Positions 47,271 through 47,588 of a stretch of 47,588 bases of DNA are shown here, in pieces. Position 1 is the stretch's first letter, and each line of letters starts with the position of its first letter. The position numbers and the translations under genes are program-made. The notes under the pieces were generated by a model. It was given only the letters and a program-made list of their open reading frames with translations, made no database searches and had not been told where the DNA came from. Source of the DNA: Polyangiaceae bacterium (GTDB taxonomy: Bacteria; Myxococcota_A; Polyangia; Polyangiales; Polyangiaceae); the NCBI GenBank assembly GCA_025936045.1, contig JAICUB010000047.1:1-47588 (forward strand). Direction: 5' to 3'.

Positions 47271-47588
47271 GAGCGGAGCGAGCCCGCCGAAGGCGGCGGG
47301 GGAGCGGTCGCGAAGCAAGCCCCTGGGCCCAGCCCCCCGCGAGCGGAGCGAGCCCGCCTGCGGCGTCCAGAGCACGCTCGAGCTCCCCCCGCAACGGGCC
47401 AACGCCCCCGGCGAGCGGAGCGAGCCCGCCTGCGGCGTCCAGAGCACGCTCAAGCTCCCCCGCACGGGCCCAGCCCCCCGCGAGCGGAGCGAGCCCGCCG
47501 AAGGCGGCGGGGGAGCGGTCGCGAAGCGAGCCGCGGGGGCAAGGCCCCCTTCTCAAATAAGCGGTCGCGAAGCGAGCCGCGGGGGCAA
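47271..47588. repeat. Non-coding array of about 70 bp GC-rich repeats
   Basis: Four units begin at 47271, 47341, 47413 and 47482 with spacings of 70, 72 and 69 bp. Each starts with the 18 bp core GAGCGGAGCGAGCCCGCC. The first and fourth units continue with GAAGGCGGCGGGGGAGCGG and the second and third with TGCGGCGTCCAGAGCACGC, so the order is A-B-B-A. The core plus its continuation can form a small hairpin (CCGCC/GGCGG in A, CGCC/GGCG in B). A further partial copy of the A tail (GCGGTCGCGAAGCGAGCCGC) follows at the right edge, at about 47561. Long open frames across it are an effect of base composition. The array runs beyond the window. Confidence 0.8.

Noticed and set aside
46330..47556. 408-codon frame on the minus strand running through the repeat array
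   Set aside because: It is antisense to the S41 protease, and the repeated LAPLAGG peptides are only a translation of the non-coding repeats.
47271..47588. CRISPR-like array
   Set aside because: The intervals between the cores are themselves related to each other in an A-B-B-A order and vary in length, so they are not unique spacers; no cas genes are present.

Overview
The window is uniformly very GC-rich, gene-dense DNA and reads as a chromosomal segment of a Gram-negative bacterium. I infer Myxococcota, most likely Polyangiales/Sorangiineae. The grounds are lipoproteins with long Gly/Ser/Thr spacers carrying cysteine-rich repeats, an LDL-receptor class A lipoprotein, ECF sigma and anti-sigma pairs, MoxR/VWA operons and GC-rich intergenic repeats. 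The taxonomy is inference; I see no rRNA, tRNA, phage, insertion sequence or CRISPR array.

Layout. 1-3.2 kb: a small tail-anchored protein, an MBOAT acyltransferase, a polysaccharide deacetylase and a secreted small protein. 3.2-6.8 kb: an Hsp70-like ATPase followed by a MORN/YwqK-type repeat protein. 6.9-10.6 kb: a sensor histidine kinase and a membrane GAF-GAF-GGDEF diguanylate cyclase, transcribed divergently from a 101 bp region carrying an exact inverted repeat. 10.7-12.0 kb: the LDLa lipoprotein. 12.2-16.2 kb: a three-gene operon of glutamine-synthetase-like ligase, iron alcohol dehydrogenase and aldehyde dehydrogenase, which looks like a gamma-glutamylation route for an amine or amino alcohol. 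16.2-17.7 kb: serine acetyltransferase coupled to a HAD phosphatase.

17.8-33.2 kb is all on the minus strand. It holds a porin-like protein, a cysteine-repeat lipoprotein, an ECF sigma factor with its membrane partner, an outer-membrane protein with a probable CTG start, a lipoprotein, and a MoxR - DUF58 - BatA-like - double-VWA operon headed by a coiled-coil membrane protein. A Cys/Met-metabolism PLP enzyme follows. 33.3-37.3 kb: a TMEM175-like channel, then a type III pantothenate kinase translationally coupled to a BtuF/BtuC/BtuD-like importer. 37.4-43.0 kb: an MFS transporter and a four-gene operon (Mpo1-like, YdcF-like, HEAT-repeat/cyclophilin lipoprotein, D-cysteine-desulfhydrase-like). 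43.0-47.3 kb: a tandem-FKBP lipoprotein, a divergent MFS transporter and a two-part S41 protease. The right edge (47.27-47.59 kb) is a non-coding array of about 70 bp GC-rich repeats.

Four-base stop/start overlaps (ATGA, GTGA, TTGA and apparently CTGA) recur and define most operons. The most unusual items are the LDLa repeats that lack the first disulfide pair, the interleaved duplicated cysteine module in the same lipoprotein, the GS/ADH/ALDH operon, the shared motif of the kinase/cyclase promoters, and the concentration of envelope prolyl isomerases near an S41 protease.
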